Positions 33,616-42,436 of a stretch of 64,000 bases of DNA are shown one piece after another; position 1 is the first letter of the stretch, and each line of letters starts with the position of its first letter. Where the stretch lies: NCBI RefSeq assembly GCF_008638365.1, contig NZ_VWVU01000021.1, positions 53,538-117,537 on the forward strand. The letters are read 5' to 3'. Both the position numbers and the translations under genes were made by a program. The notes under the pieces were generated by a model. It did no database searches. It worked only from the letters and a program-made list of their open reading frames with translations, and was not told the origin of the DNA. The DNA is from Nocardiopsis quinghaiensis. GTDB taxonomy: Bacteria; Actinomycetota; Actinomycetes; Streptosporangiales; Streptosporangiaceae.

Positions 33616-34734
33616 ATGTCTGCACCGAACAATTCCTTCGACCCGGTCGAGGTGACCCCTCTGCACCCCGACGAGGTCGCCCGCATGCGCGAGGAGGCCC
33701 TGGCCGCCATCGAGGCCGCCACCGACCTCGCCGAACTCAAGGAGGTCCGCCTCGCGCACGCCTCGGACCGCTCCCCGCTGGCACTGGCCAACCGGGAGAT
33801 CGGCGCCCTGCCCCCGGCGGCCAAGGCCGACGCGGGCAAGCGCGTGGGCGGTGCCCGGCGCGACGTCGGCCAGGCCCTCAAGGCCCGTCAGGCCGTCCTG
33901 GAGGCCGAGCGCGACGAGCGCGTCCTCATCGAGGAGCGGGTCGACGTCACCCTGCCCTGGGACCGCGCCCCGCGCGGTGCCCGCCACCCGCTGACCACCG
34001 TCGCCGAGCGCGTGGCCGACCTCTTCGTCGGTATGGGCTTCGAGATCGCCGAGGGCCCCGAGGTCGAGGCCGAGTGGTTCAACTTCGACGCCCTCAACTT
34101 CCAGCCCGACCACCCCGCGCGCACCATGCAGGACACCTTCTTCGTGGAGGGCCCCGACGGCGGCGAGTCCGGTCTGGTCATGCGCACCCACACCTCGCCC
34201 GTGCAGGTCCGCGCGCTGCTCTCCCGTGAGCTGCCGGTGTACGTGGTCGCGCCCGGCAAGACCTTCCGCACCGACGAGCTCGACGCCACCCACAGCCCGG
34301 TCTTCCACCAGCTGGAGGGCCTGGTCGTGGACAGGGGCGTCACCCTGGCCCATCTGCGCGGTGCCATCGACGCCTACGTGGAGGGCGTCTTCGGCGAGGG
34401 GCTGCGGACCCGTTTCCGGGCCTCCTACTTCCCGTTCACCGAGCCGTCCGCCGAGGTGGACATGGAGTGCTTCGTGTGCCGGGGCGCCTCCGTGGGCGAC
34501 CCCGACGCGGTCTGCCGCACCTGCTCCAGCGAGGGCTGGATCGAGATCGGCGGCTGCGGCGTGGTCAACCCGCGTGTGCTCACCGCCGCGGGAGTGGACC
34601 CCGAGGCGTACACCGGCTGGGCCTTCGGCCTGGGAATCGAACGGACACTGATGTTCGCGCACGGCGTGCGCGACATGCACGACATGGTCGAGGGCGACAT
34701 CCGCTTCACCTCGGCGTTCGGGAGTGAGAACTGA
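33616..34734 (+). CDS. pheS: Phenylalanyl-tRNA synthetase alpha subunit
   Basis: 372 residues. Holds the catalytic site of the alpha2-beta2 enzyme. The N-terminal coiled coil (about 15-110) binds tRNA. Motif 2 region is KTFRTDELDATHSPVFHQLEG, the Phe-binding loop FTEPSAEVD, and motif 3 GWAFGLGIERTLM. The sequence also has a CFVCRGA...CRTC pair. The ATG start has only a weak ribosome site. The stop overlaps pheT by one base (TGATG). Confidence 0.96.
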   Translation: MSAPNNSFDPVEVTPLHPDEVARMREEALAAIEAATDLAELKEVRLAHASDRSPLALANREIGALPPAAKADAGKRVGGARRDVGQALKARQAVLEAERDERVLIEERVDVTLPWDRAPRGARHPLTTVAERVADLFVGMGFEIAEGPEVEAEWFNFDALNFQPDHPARTMQDTFFVEGPDGGESGLVMRTHTSPVQVRALLSRELPVYVVAPGKTFRTDELDATHSPVFHQLEGLVVDRGVTLAHLRGAIDAYVEGVFGEGLRTRFRASYFPFTEPSAEVDMECFVCRGASVGDPDAVCRTCSSEGWIEIGGCGVVNPRVLTAAGVDPEAYTGWAFGLGIERTLMFAHGVRDMHDMVEGDIRFTSAFGSEN

Positions 34735-37220
34735 TGCGCGTCCCCCTTACCTGGCTGCGGGAGTACGTCGACCTGCCGGCCGACGTCACCGCCCGCGACC
34801 TCGCCGACCGCCTCACGCTGGCGGGCCTGGAGGTCGAGACCGTCGACGAGCTCGGCACCGACATCAGCGGCCCCGTCGTCCACGGCCGCGTGCTCTCCAT
34901 CGAGGAGCTCACCGGTTTCAAGAAGCCCATCCGCTTCTGCCTCGTGGACGTGGGAGGAGCCAACGGCACCGGCGAGCCGCAGGAGATCGTCTGCGGTGCC
35001 CGCAACTTCGCCGAGGGAGACCTGGTCGTGGTCTGCCTGCCCGGTGCGGAACTGCCCGGGGGCTTCCGGATCGGCGCCCGCAAGACCTACGGCAGGATGT
35101 CCGCGGGCATGATCTGCTCGGCCACCGAGCTGGGCCTGTGGGAGGACCACACCGGCATCGTCGTCCTGCCCGAGGGCTTCGGCGAGGTGGGCGAGGACGC
35201 CATCGGCCCGCTCGGCCTGCGCGAGGACGTCCTCGACATCGCCGTCACCCCCGACCGCGGCTACGCGCTGTCCCTGCGAGGCGTGGCCCGCGACACGGCC
35301 GCGCTGTACGGGGTCGGCTTCCGCGACCCGGCCGACCTCGCCGTGGCCGAACCCGTGGGCGAGGGCACGCCCGCGGAGATCGACCCGGCGCTGTGCGACC
35401 GCTACGTCCTGCGCGGCGCCACCGGGTTCGACCCCGACGCGCCGAGCCCCCTGTGGATGAAGCGCCGCCTGCACCAGAGCGGTGTGCGCCCGCTCTCCCT
35501 GGCCGTGGACGTCACCAACTACGTGATGCTCGAACTCGGACAGCCGCTGCACGCCTGGGACCGCGCCCAGCTCCGGGGAGGCCTGCGGGTGCGCGCCGCC
35601 TCGGCGGGGGAGAAGCTGGAGACCCTGGACCACGTCCAGCGCTCCCTGGACGCCGACGACATCGTCATCGCCGACGACAGCGGTCCGGTCAACATCGCGG
35701 GCGTCATGGGCGGCCTGAGCACGGAGATCTCCCTGAACAGCACCGAGGTGCTGGTCGAGGCCGCGCACTTCGACGCCATGCACATCGCCCGCGCCTCGCG
35801 CCGCCACCAGCTGTCCTCGGAGTCCTCCCGCCGCTTCGAGCGCGGTGTGGACTCCGCGGTGCAGCTGGCCGCGGCCAGCCGTGCGGTCGAGCTGCTCGCG
35901 GAACTGGGCGGGGCCACCGTCGAGACCGCCTACACCCACCTGGACCGGACCCCGCCCCGCGAGGCGATCGGGGTGAGGGCCTCACACGCGGGCTCCGTCG
36001 CCGGGATGGACTATCCCGAGGGCACCACGGAGAGGTGGCTGCGCGCGATCGGCTGCGCCGTGGAGGCCGACGGGGACCTGCTGAGGGTCACTCCGCCCAC
36101 CTGGCGTCCCGACATCACCGACCCCAACGACCTCGCCGAGGAGGTCATCCGCTTCGAGGGCTACGAGAACATCCCCTCGATCCGCCCGCGTGCCTCGGGC
36201 CGGGGCCTGACCGCGAGCCAGCGCCTGCGCCGCGCGGTCGGCCGCACCCTGGCCGACACCGGCTTCCACGAGGTGCTGAACTACCCGTTCGTCGGTGAGC
36301 GCGACCTGGACGGGCTCCAGCTGGGGGCGGCCGACGACCGCAGGAGGGCGTTGCGCCTGGCCAACCCGCTCAACGAGGGCGAGCCGCTGCTGCGCACCAC
36401 GCTGTTGCCCGGCCTGTTCAAGGCCCTGGCCCGCAACGTGGGGCGCGGCCTCACCGACGTGGCCCTGTACGAGATGGGTCTGGTCTACCGGCCCGGGCCC
36501 GGGACCGCCCGAGCCCCGATGCTGCCGGTGGACCGCGGCCCCAGCGCCGAGGAGCTGGCCCGCGTCGACGCCGCGCTGCCGGAGCAGCCGCGCCGGGTGG
36601 GCGCGGTGCTCTCCGGACTCGTCGAGCGCGCCGGATGGTGGGGCCCGGGCCGGGAGGCCACCTGGGCCGACGCCGTCCAGGCCGCCCGCGACACCGCCGG
36701 TGTCGCCGGGGTCGAGCTGGAGGTCGAGGCCGACCAGCACGCCCCGTGGCACCCGGGCCGCTGTGCCGCGCTGTACGTACGCGCGGGAGGCGAGCGCCTG
36801 CTGGTGGGGCACGCCGGTGAACTGCACCCGCGCACCGTCAAGGCTTTCGGGCTGCCCGAGCGCACGGTGGCGGTGGAGGTCGAGCTCGACCGGATCGAGA
36901 GGGCCCGCGTCCCCGCCACCGCTCCCGAGGTGTCCACCTACCCGGTGGCCACCCAGGACGTGGCCCTGGTCGTGGACTCCTCGGTGCCGGTGGGCCGGAT
37001 CAGCGAGGCCCTGACCGAGGGCGCGGGTGAACTGCTGGAGAGCGTGCGCCTGTTCGACGTCTACACCGGGGAGCAGGTCGGGGAGGGCCGCAAGTCGGTG
37101 GCCTTCGCCCTGCGCTTCCGGGCCGGGGACCGGACGCTGACCGCGGAGGAGGCCGGCGCCGCGCGCGACGCGGCCGTCACCGCGGCCGCCGAGCGCACGG
37201 GGGCGGTCCTGCGCGGCTGA
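34734..37220 (+). CDS. pheT: Phenylalanyl-tRNA synthetase beta subunit
   Basis: 828 residues, full length. Starts RVPLTWLREYVDLP, then an EMAP/OB-fold tRNA-binding domain (about 40-150, GARNFAEGDLVVVCLPGAEL). B3/B4 editing domains lie around 210-390, B5 around 400-480 and a C-terminal FDX-ACB anticodon domain (about 735-828, PVATQDVALVVD). It shares a base with the pheS stop, which fits the 1:1 subunit ratio. A strong terminator follows. Confidence 0.96.
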   Translation: MRVPLTWLREYVDLPADVTARDLADRLTLAGLEVETVDELGTDISGPVVHGRVLSIEELTGFKKPIRFCLVDVGGANGTGEPQEIVCGARNFAEGDLVVVCLPGAELPGGFRIGARKTYGRMSAGMICSATELGLWEDHTGIVVLPEGFGEVGEDAIGPLGLREDVLDIAVTPDRGYALSLRGVARDTAALYGVGFRDPADLAVAEPVGEGTPAEIDPALCDRYVLRGATGFDPDAPSPLWMKRRLHQSGVRPLSLAVDVTNYVMLELGQPLHAWDRAQLRGGLRVRAASAGEKLETLDHVQRSLDADDIVIADDSGPVNIAGVMGGLSTEISLNSTEVLVEAAHFDAMHIARASRRHQLSSESSRRFERGVDSAVQLAAASRAVELLAELGGATVETAYTHLDRTPPREAIGVRASHAGSVAGMDYPEGTTERWLRAIGCAVEADGDLLRVTPPTWRPDITDPNDLAEEVIRFEGYENIPSIRPRASGRGLTASQRLRRAVGRTLADTGFHEVLNYPFVGERDLDGLQLGAADDRRRALRLANPLNEGEPLLRTTLLPGLFKALARNVGRGLTDVALYEMGLVYRPGPGTARAPMLPVDRGPSAEELARVDAALPEQPRRVGAVLSGLVERAGWWGPGREATWADAVQAARDTAGVAGVELEVEADQHAPWHPGRCAALYVRAGGERLLVGHAGELHPRTVKAFGLPERTVAVEVELDRIERARVPATAPEVSTYPVATQDVALVVDSSVPVGRISEALTEGAGELLESVRLFDVYTGEQVGEGRKSVAFALRFRAGDRTLTAEEAGAARDAAVTAAAERTGAVLRG

Positions 37221-37263
37221 GACGCGTGAAGGGGCCGGTGCCCGGTCCCGTGACCGGACCCGT

Positions 37264-37308
37264 GCGGGGCCGGCCGCTTCCCGGAGACGGGGGAGCGGCC
37301 GGCCCCGC
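37264..37308. terminator. Terminator after pheT
   Basis: 15-bp perfect GC-rich stem with an inner CCCGG-type loop, starting 43 bp after the stop codon. No T-run. Confidence 0.8.
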
Positions 37309-37501
37309 CCCTCTTCTGCGGGGGAACGGCCGCGCGGCGTGGCCGCGACGCTCCGAGTGTTTCCGAAAGCTCCGATGGAACAGCCGGATCCCGGATTATT
37401 TTTTGGCCAGTTTTTCCAGGCCAGGAAGGGTTTTCTCGCTGCTCCCGGAGGGTAGCGGGCATGAAGTTTGGGTTTCGGGGCATGAATCGTCGTTTTGTCT
37501 C

Positions 37502-37531
37502 TTGCTGTGTAGCGGGTCGCCGGATTAGCCT
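37502..37531 (+). promoter_or_regulatory. Candidate promoter of the aminotransferase gene
   Basis: TTGCTG (37502-37507), an 18-base spacer and TAGCCT (37526-37531). The start codon is about 90 bp beyond the expected transcript start. The DNA before it (37380-37500) is distinctly AT-richer than average for this window, including a T-run at 37388-37395. Confidence 0.45.
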
Positions 37532-37627
37532 GCAAGCACCTGCCAACATCGGGCGCCCGGGTGCAGGTCAGATCAACCTGAGTTTTCCGCTGCGCTTTGG
37601 CGCATGACTCGGCTCGGAGGTCGCCAT

Positions 37628-38935
37628 ATGACCGAAACGGTTGTCTCGTCCGCACTCGCTCCCCGGGAGCACAGGGAACCCGGCCGCCTGTGGCACACCT
37701 TCTGCGATATGAACACCGTGGCCAAGGGCCCGGAGTTCATGGTGGCCCGTGCCGAGGGCGTGTGGCTCTGGGACGACTCCGGCGATCGCTACCTGGATGG
37801 CACGGCCAGTCTCTGGTACTGCAACGTCGGACACGGACGCACCGAGATCGCGGACGCGGTCCACCGCCAGATCAGCACCCTGGACTCCTACACCGTCTAC
37901 GGGGACTTCACCAACCGTCCCGCGGCGGAGCTCAGTGAGCGCCTGGCCGCGCACGCGCCCGTGGTCGATCCGCGGGTGATCCTGACCTGCGGCGGGGGAG
38001 AGTCCATCGACACCGCCGCCAAGCTGGCGCGGCGGTACTGGGCGGTCACCGGCCAGCCCGGGCGTACCCACCTGATCAGCCGGACCGGCGGCTACCACGG
38101 CCTGCACGGCTTCGGCACGAGCCTCTCCGGCATGGACCGGTTCCGCAGCGGCTACGGCAAGCTGGTCGAGGACACCTCGGTGGTGCCCCACGACTCGGCC
38201 GAGGCCCTGGAGGCCGAGATCCTGCGGGTGGGCCCCGAGCGGGTCGCGGCCTTCTTCGCCGAGCCGGTGGTCGGCGCGGGCGGAGTGTTCCCGCCGTCGG
38301 AGGGCTACTTCGCCGAGGTCTCGCGGATCTGCCGCAAGTACGGCGTGCTGTTCGTCGTCGACAGCGTCATCTGCGGTTTCGCACGTATGGGTAACTGGTT
38401 CGGGATCGAGCGCTTCGGGGTCGACCCGGACATGATCGTCTTCGCCAAGGGCGTCTCCAGCGGATACCTGCCGCTGGGCGGCGTCGTGGTCAGCGGGCGC
38501 GTGGCGGACCCCTTCTACAACGGTGAGGGCAATCCGTTCATGCACGGGACCACCTACGCCGGGCACCCGACGGCCTGCGCGGCGGCGATGGCCAATCTGG
38601 ACATCCTGGAGCGCGAGGACCTGTTCACGGTGTCGCTGGAGGTCGAGCGCCACCTGGACGGCGCGCTGCGCGGCCTGGCCGACCACCCGCTGGTGGCCGA
38701 GGTCCGCTCGGGTCTCGGGGTGATGGGCGCGGTGGAACTCACGGAGGAGGCCCTCGTCGGGCGGGGGATCACCACGGCGGAGGTGTTCGCCGAGGCGCGG
38801 GCCCGCGGGGCGATCCTGCGGCCGATCCCGACGGCGCTGCTCGTCTCGCCGCCCCTGATCATCACCTGGGAGCAGATCGACCACCTGGTGTCCACCCTGG
38901 CGGCCGCGCTGGACGCGGTCGCGGCCCGTCACTGA
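37628..38935 (+). CDS. Class III (omega) aminotransferase, PLP-dependent
   Basis: 435 residues. A fold-type I transaminase for terminal amines. The PLP lysine is in VFAKGVSSGYLPLGG, the phosphate-binding region in TCGGGESIDTAAKLAR and the Asp contacting the ring in FVVDSVICGFARMG. Similar proteins use putrescine, taurine, beta-alanine or 4-aminobutyrate with pyruvate or 2-oxoglutarate; the substrate cannot be told. ATG 37628 follows GGAGG; ATG 37604 lacks one. Next to it are a MarR regulator and a FAD-dependent amine oxidase, which suggests use of an amine or polyamine. Confidence 0.88.
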   Translation: MTETVVSSALAPREHREPGRLWHTFCDMNTVAKGPEFMVARAEGVWLWDDSGDRYLDGTASLWYCNVGHGRTEIADAVHRQISTLDSYTVYGDFTNRPAAELSERLAAHAPVVDPRVILTCGGGESIDTAAKLARRYWAVTGQPGRTHLISRTGGYHGLHGFGTSLSGMDRFRSGYGKLVEDTSVVPHDSAEALEAEILRVGPERVAAFFAEPVVGAGGVFPPSEGYFAEVSRICRKYGVLFVVDSVICGFARMGNWFGIERFGVDPDMIVFAKGVSSGYLPLGGVVVSGRVADPFYNGEGNPFMHGTTYAGHPTACAAAMANLDILEREDLFTVSLEVERHLDGALRGLADHPLVAEVRSGLGVMGAVELTEEALVGRGITTAEVFAEARARGAILRPIPTALLVSPPLIITWEQIDHLVSTLAAALDAVAARH

Positions 38936-38980
38936 CCATGGGGTCCCGCCGCCCCCGAGGGACGCGGCGGGACCCCATGG
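38936..38980. terminator. 17-bp-arm terminator after the aminotransferase
   Basis: Perfect arms at 38936-38952 and 38964-38980 with an 11-base loop, directly after the TGA. Among the longest perfect stems in the window. Confidence 0.85.
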
Positions 38981-38993
38981 AAAGTATCTTTCC
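38979..38993. promoter_or_regulatory. Palindrome GGAAAG-TAT-CTTTCC
   Basis: 6-bp arms, 3-base spacer, 172 bp upstream of the marR start. A related, less perfect sequence (GGAAGATATTTCTT) is at 39101-39114. Candidate regulator site. Confidence 0.4.
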
Positions 38994-39086
38994 AATCCCA
39001 CACCGGTGTACTGACCCGGCGCGTGACGAGGCGCGCCGGGTGTGATGTGTCCGTGGGAAAAACACTGGGCGAAACGTCCGCTGTGG

Positions 39087-39099
39087 AGTAAAATTTACT
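39087..39099. promoter_or_regulatory. MarR operator candidate AGTAAAATTTACT
   Basis: Perfect 6-bp arms around a central A, in an AT-rich patch 66 bp upstream of the marR ATG. Placement and symmetry fit autoregulation by the MarR protein encoded next. Confidence 0.5.
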
Positions 39100-39164
39100 G
39101 GGAAGATATTTCTTGTGGGTGAGATGCGCTCCGGCGTCCGCCCGGTCAGGGACAGGGAGCGGAC

Positions 39165-39653
39165 ATGAGCACACGGCAGACCGACACCGCGGCGGGAGCG
39201 GGAACCGCGCCGAGCGACGACGACCTCATCACCGCGTGGGGACTGGTCCACGAGGCGATGAACACCGTCCAACCCAGGCTCCTGGGCGGTATCACCCCCG
39301 ACGGCAAGGACATGGCCGGTCCCTGGTTCGAGGTGCTCATACGCCTGCAGCGCACCCCCGGTCACCGGCTGCCCATGAGTTGCCTGGCCCGCGAGGTCAG
39401 CCTGAGCACGGGCGGGTTCACCAAGCTCGCGGACCGCCTGGAGCGCGAGGGCTATCTGGAGCGCGAGAACTGCTCCTCCGACCGCCGGGTCGTCTACGCC
39501 GTGCTCACCGACAAGGGCCTGGACTTCATCGGAAAGGCGCGTGGCAAGCACGTCGAACGGCTGCGCGAGTACGTCCTGGCCCCGCTCGGCGACGAAGGCG
39601 TCCGTCGGCTCGCCGACATCGCGCGCACCCTCCGTGACCACTCCTGCTGCTGA
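39165..39653 (+). CDS. MarR-family transcriptional regulator
   Basis: 162 residues. A winged helix-turn-helix dimer. The DNA-recognition part reads RLPMSCLAREVSLSTGGFTKLADRLEREGYLER, and the wing has the DRR signature (SSDRRVVYAVLTDKG). N- and C-terminal helices would form the dimer interface. ATG 39165 follows AGGGAGC. Ends with two adjacent Cys (HSCC). Family members are usually repressors that release DNA when a small ligand binds. Its likely targets are itself, the aminotransferase and the oxidase. Confidence 0.88.
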   Translation: MSTRQTDTAAGAGTAPSDDDLITAWGLVHEAMNTVQPRLLGGITPDGKDMAGPWFEVLIRLQRTPGHRLPMSCLAREVSLSTGGFTKLADRLEREGYLERENCSSDRRVVYAVLTDKGLDFIGKARGKHVERLREYVLAPLGDEGVRRLADIARTLRDHSCC

Positions 39654-39822
39654 CGGTGCGTTCGACTCGACACCGCGGGTAGCCGAATCCGCTTCCCTCC
39701 GGGGCTCCAGTGCCCGCGAAGGCACGGAAACATCCCACAAACCGTCGTTCCGGTGTAAGTTGGCGGGAGTTCGTGGGTCCCACGCGGGGTGCACCGTGAG
39801 CACACAGGTTTCGGGGGGAAAG

Positions 39823-41271
39823 ATGGGATTGTTCACCACTGCCGCGCAGATGAGGGCGATTCCCCGGTCCTCACGTTTCGCCAACGGATCCGTGTCCTTC
39901 TGGTTCCGCGAGACCGGGCTCCCCGAACGCCGTGCGTCCCTGCCCGGCACCGCGGACTACGACGTCTGCGTGGTCGGGGCCGGTTACACCGGCCTGTGGA
40001 CCGCCTACTACCTCAAGAAGGAACAGCCGGACCTGCGGGTGGCCGTGGTCGAACGCGAGTTCGCCGGCTTCGGCGCCTCCGGGCGTAACGGGGGCTGGCT
40101 GTCGGCCGAGTTCGCGGGCTCGCGCGAGCGCTACGCGCAGTCACACGGCAAGGCCGCGATGGTCGCCCTGCAGCGGGCGATGATGGACACCGTCACCGAG
40201 GTGATCTCGGTGGCCGAGGCCGAGGGCGTCGACGCCGACATCGTCCGCGGCGGTATGCGCCTGGTGGCCACCAACGCCGCCCAGCGCGAACGCCTGGCCG
40301 AGGACATCGAGTACCTCCAGGAGTGGGGCTACTGGCCCGACGACATCCACCTGGTGGAGGGCGACCACGAGCCCCGGCTGTCGGTGTCCGGCGCGGTCGC
40401 CTCCGCCTACTCCCCGCACGCCGCCCGCGTGCACCCCGCCAAGCTGGTCACCGGCCTGGCCCGGGTGGTGGAGGACCTGGGAGTGACGATCTTCGAGGGC
40501 ACCGCCGTGGAGGAGATCCGCCCCCGCGGTGCGACGACGCGTCCGGCGGCCGTCACCGAGCACGGCACCGTCTACGCCGACCACGTCGTGCGCGCCACCG
40601 AGGGTTTCACCTCCACGCTGCGCGGCCAGCGCCGCGACTGGCTGCCGATGAACTCCTCGATGATCGCCACCGAGCCGCTCCCGGCCGAGCTGTGGGAGAA
40701 GATCGGCTGGGAGGGGCGCGAGGTCCTGGGCGACGCCGCCCACTCCTACGTCTACGCCCAGCGCACCGCCGACGACCGCATCGCCATCGGCGGACGCGGA
40801 GTCCCCTACCGCTTCGGTTCCGCCCAGGACCAGGACGGCGCCACCCAGCCGCAGGTCATCGCCGAGTTGTGGCATGCGCTCATCCGCATGTTCCCCGACG
40901 TGGCCGAGGTGCCGGTCGAGCACGCCTGGTCCGGTGTGCTGGGGGTGCCGCGCGACTGGTGCCCGGCCGTGCACATGGACACCGGGACCGGCCTGGGCTG
41001 GGCGGGCGGCTACGCGGGCAGCGGCGTGGCCACCAGCAACCTGGCCGGGCGCACCCTGCGCGACCTGATCCTGCGCCGCGAGACCGACCTGACCCGCCTG
41101 CCCTGGGTCGGCCACCAGATCCGCAGCTGGGAGCCCGAGCCCCTGCGCTGGGTGGGCACCCAGGTCATCTACGGGCTGTACCGCACCGCCGACCGCCGTG
41201 AGTCCCGCACCGAGGACAGGGCCCACACCTCCCGCTTCGCCGGGATCGCCACCCGCATCTCTGGCCGCTGA
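39823..41271 (+). CDS. FAD-dependent amine/amino-acid oxidase (DAO family)
   Basis: 482 residues. The Rossmann FAD site VCVVGAGYTGLWTAYYL lies near residue 47, with ASGRNGG, typical of the DadA/glycine-oxidase and gamma-glutamylputrescine-oxidase groups. C-terminal FAD contacts are in GWAGGYAGSGVATSNLAGR. ATG 39823 has GGGGGGAAAG upstream; GTG 39796 is an alternative. The first 45 residues before the Rossmann fold are like those of other family members. With the aminotransferase it suggests stepwise oxidation of an amine or polyamine. The substrate is unknown, and no aldehyde dehydrogenase, glutamine synthetase-like or transporter gene is nearby. Confidence 0.85.
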   Translation: MGLFTTAAQMRAIPRSSRFANGSVSFWFRETGLPERRASLPGTADYDVCVVGAGYTGLWTAYYLKKEQPDLRVAVVEREFAGFGASGRNGGWLSAEFAGSRERYAQSHGKAAMVALQRAMMDTVTEVISVAEAEGVDADIVRGGMRLVATNAAQRERLAEDIEYLQEWGYWPDDIHLVEGDHEPRLSVSGAVASAYSPHAARVHPAKLVTGLARVVEDLGVTIFEGTAVEEIRPRGATTRPAAVTEHGTVYADHVVRATEGFTSTLRGQRRDWLPMNSSMIATEPLPAELWEKIGWEGREVLGDAAHSYVYAQRTADDRIAIGGRGVPYRFGSAQDQDGATQPQVIAELWHALIRMFPDVAEVPVEHAWSGVLGVPRDWCPAVHMDTGTGLGWAGGYAGSGVATSNLAGRTLRDLILRRETDLTRLPWVGHQIRSWEPEPLRWVGTQVIYGLYRTADRRESRTEDRAHTSRFAGIATRISGR

Positions 41272-41334
41272 GGCCCAGCCGGGCGCTCGCGCGAGGGGCC
41301 TCGCCCACGGGGGCGGTGCGGCCCCCGCAGCTGC

Positions 41335-41362
41335 TTGCATAAATTTGCATGGTCATGCATGA
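41335..41362 (+). promoter_or_regulatory. argC: ARG-box-like ArgR operator upstream of argC
   Basis: TGCAT occurs three times at exactly 10-bp spacing (41336, 41346, 41356), giving TTGCATAAATTTGCAT and the palindrome TCATGCATGA. Streptomyces ARG boxes, as I recall them, are built from the same TGCAT units. It lies 34 bp upstream of the argC start, so ArgR (46386-46919) bound here would repress the operon when arginine is present. Confidence 0.65.
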
Positions 41363-41395
41363 TGGTCCAGTCAGTTTCGACCAGGGGGCACCACC

Positions 41396-42424
41396 ATGGG
41401 ATACACAGCGGCCATCGCCGGAGCCAGCGGCTACGCGGGAGGCGAGCTGCTGCGCCTGCTCCTGGACCACCCCGAGATCGCCATCGGCGCGGTCACCGCC
41501 GGAAGCAACGCCGGGGCACCCCTGATCCAGCACCAGCCGCACCTGCTGCCGCTGGCCGACCGGGTCCTGGCGCCCACCACGGTCGAGGAGCTGCGCGGCC
41601 ACGACGTCGTCTACCTCGCCCTGCCGCACGGCCAGTCCGCCGACATCGCCCAGCAGCTCGGCGACGACACCCTCGTGGTCGACTGCGGTGCCGACTTCAG
41701 GCTCAACGACGCCGCCGCCTGGGAACGCTTCTACGGCACACCGCACGCCGGGACCTGGCCCTATGGTCTGCCCGAACTGCCCGGGCAGCGCGAACGGCTC
41801 GCCGGGGCCCGCCGGGTCGCCGTGCCCGGATGCCACGTCACCGTCGCCACCCTGGCCCTGCTGCCCGGACTGGCCGAACAGCTCGTCGAGCCCGACCTGA
41901 CCGTCGTCGCCGTCACCGGCACCTCCGGCGCGGGCAGGGCGCCCAAGCCCAACCTCATCGGCAGCGAGGTCATGGGCGCCCTGAGCCCCTACGGAGTCGG
42001 CGGCACCCACCGGCACAACCCCGAGATCGTCCAGAACCTCACCTCGGTCACCGGCGAGCCGGTCAGGCTGTCCTTCACCCCGGTCCTGGCCCCGCTGCCC
42101 CGCGGCATCCTCGCCACCTGCACCGCGCCCCTCAAGCCCGGCACCACCGCCGACCAGGTCCGCGCCGCCTACCAGGCCACCTACGCCGACGAGCCCTTCG
42201 TCCACCTGCTCCCCGAGGGCACCTGGCCCAGCACCGCCATGACACTGGCCGCCAACACCACCCTCGTGCAGGTCACCGTCGACCCCGACGCGGGCCGCAT
42301 GGTCGCCGTCGCCGCCCTGGACAACCTCACCAAGGGCACCGCGGGCGGCGCCCTCCAGAGCACCAACCTCGCCCTCGGCCTGCCCGAGGCCACCGGTCTG
42401 CCGCTCGCCGCGGTCGCACCCTAG
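41396..42424 (+). CDS. argC: N-acetyl-gamma-glutamyl-phosphate reductase
   Basis: 342 residues. Third step of arginine synthesis, NADPH-dependent. The nucleotide site is AIAGASGYAGGELLRLLLDHP and the catalytic Cys is in VAVPGCHVTVATLAL. HRHNPEI is the conserved substrate segment. ATG 41396 follows GGGGGCACC. First gene of the arg cluster, preceded by the ArgR site. Confidence 0.96.
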   Translation: MGYTAAIAGASGYAGGELLRLLLDHPEIAIGAVTAGSNAGAPLIQHQPHLLPLADRVLAPTTVEELRGHDVVYLALPHGQSADIAQQLGDDTLVVDCGADFRLNDAAAWERFYGTPHAGTWPYGLPELPGQRERLAGARRVAVPGCHVTVATLALLPGLAEQLVEPDLTVVAVTGTSGAGRAPKPNLIGSEVMGALSPYGVGGTHRHNPEIVQNLTSVTGEPVRLSFTPVLAPLPRGILATCTAPLKPGTTADQVRAAYQATYADEPFVHLLPEGTWPSTAMTLAANTTLVQVTVDPDAGRMVAVAALDNLTKGTAGGALQSTNLALGLPEATGLPLAAVAP

Positions 42425-42436
42425 GAAGGCAACACC

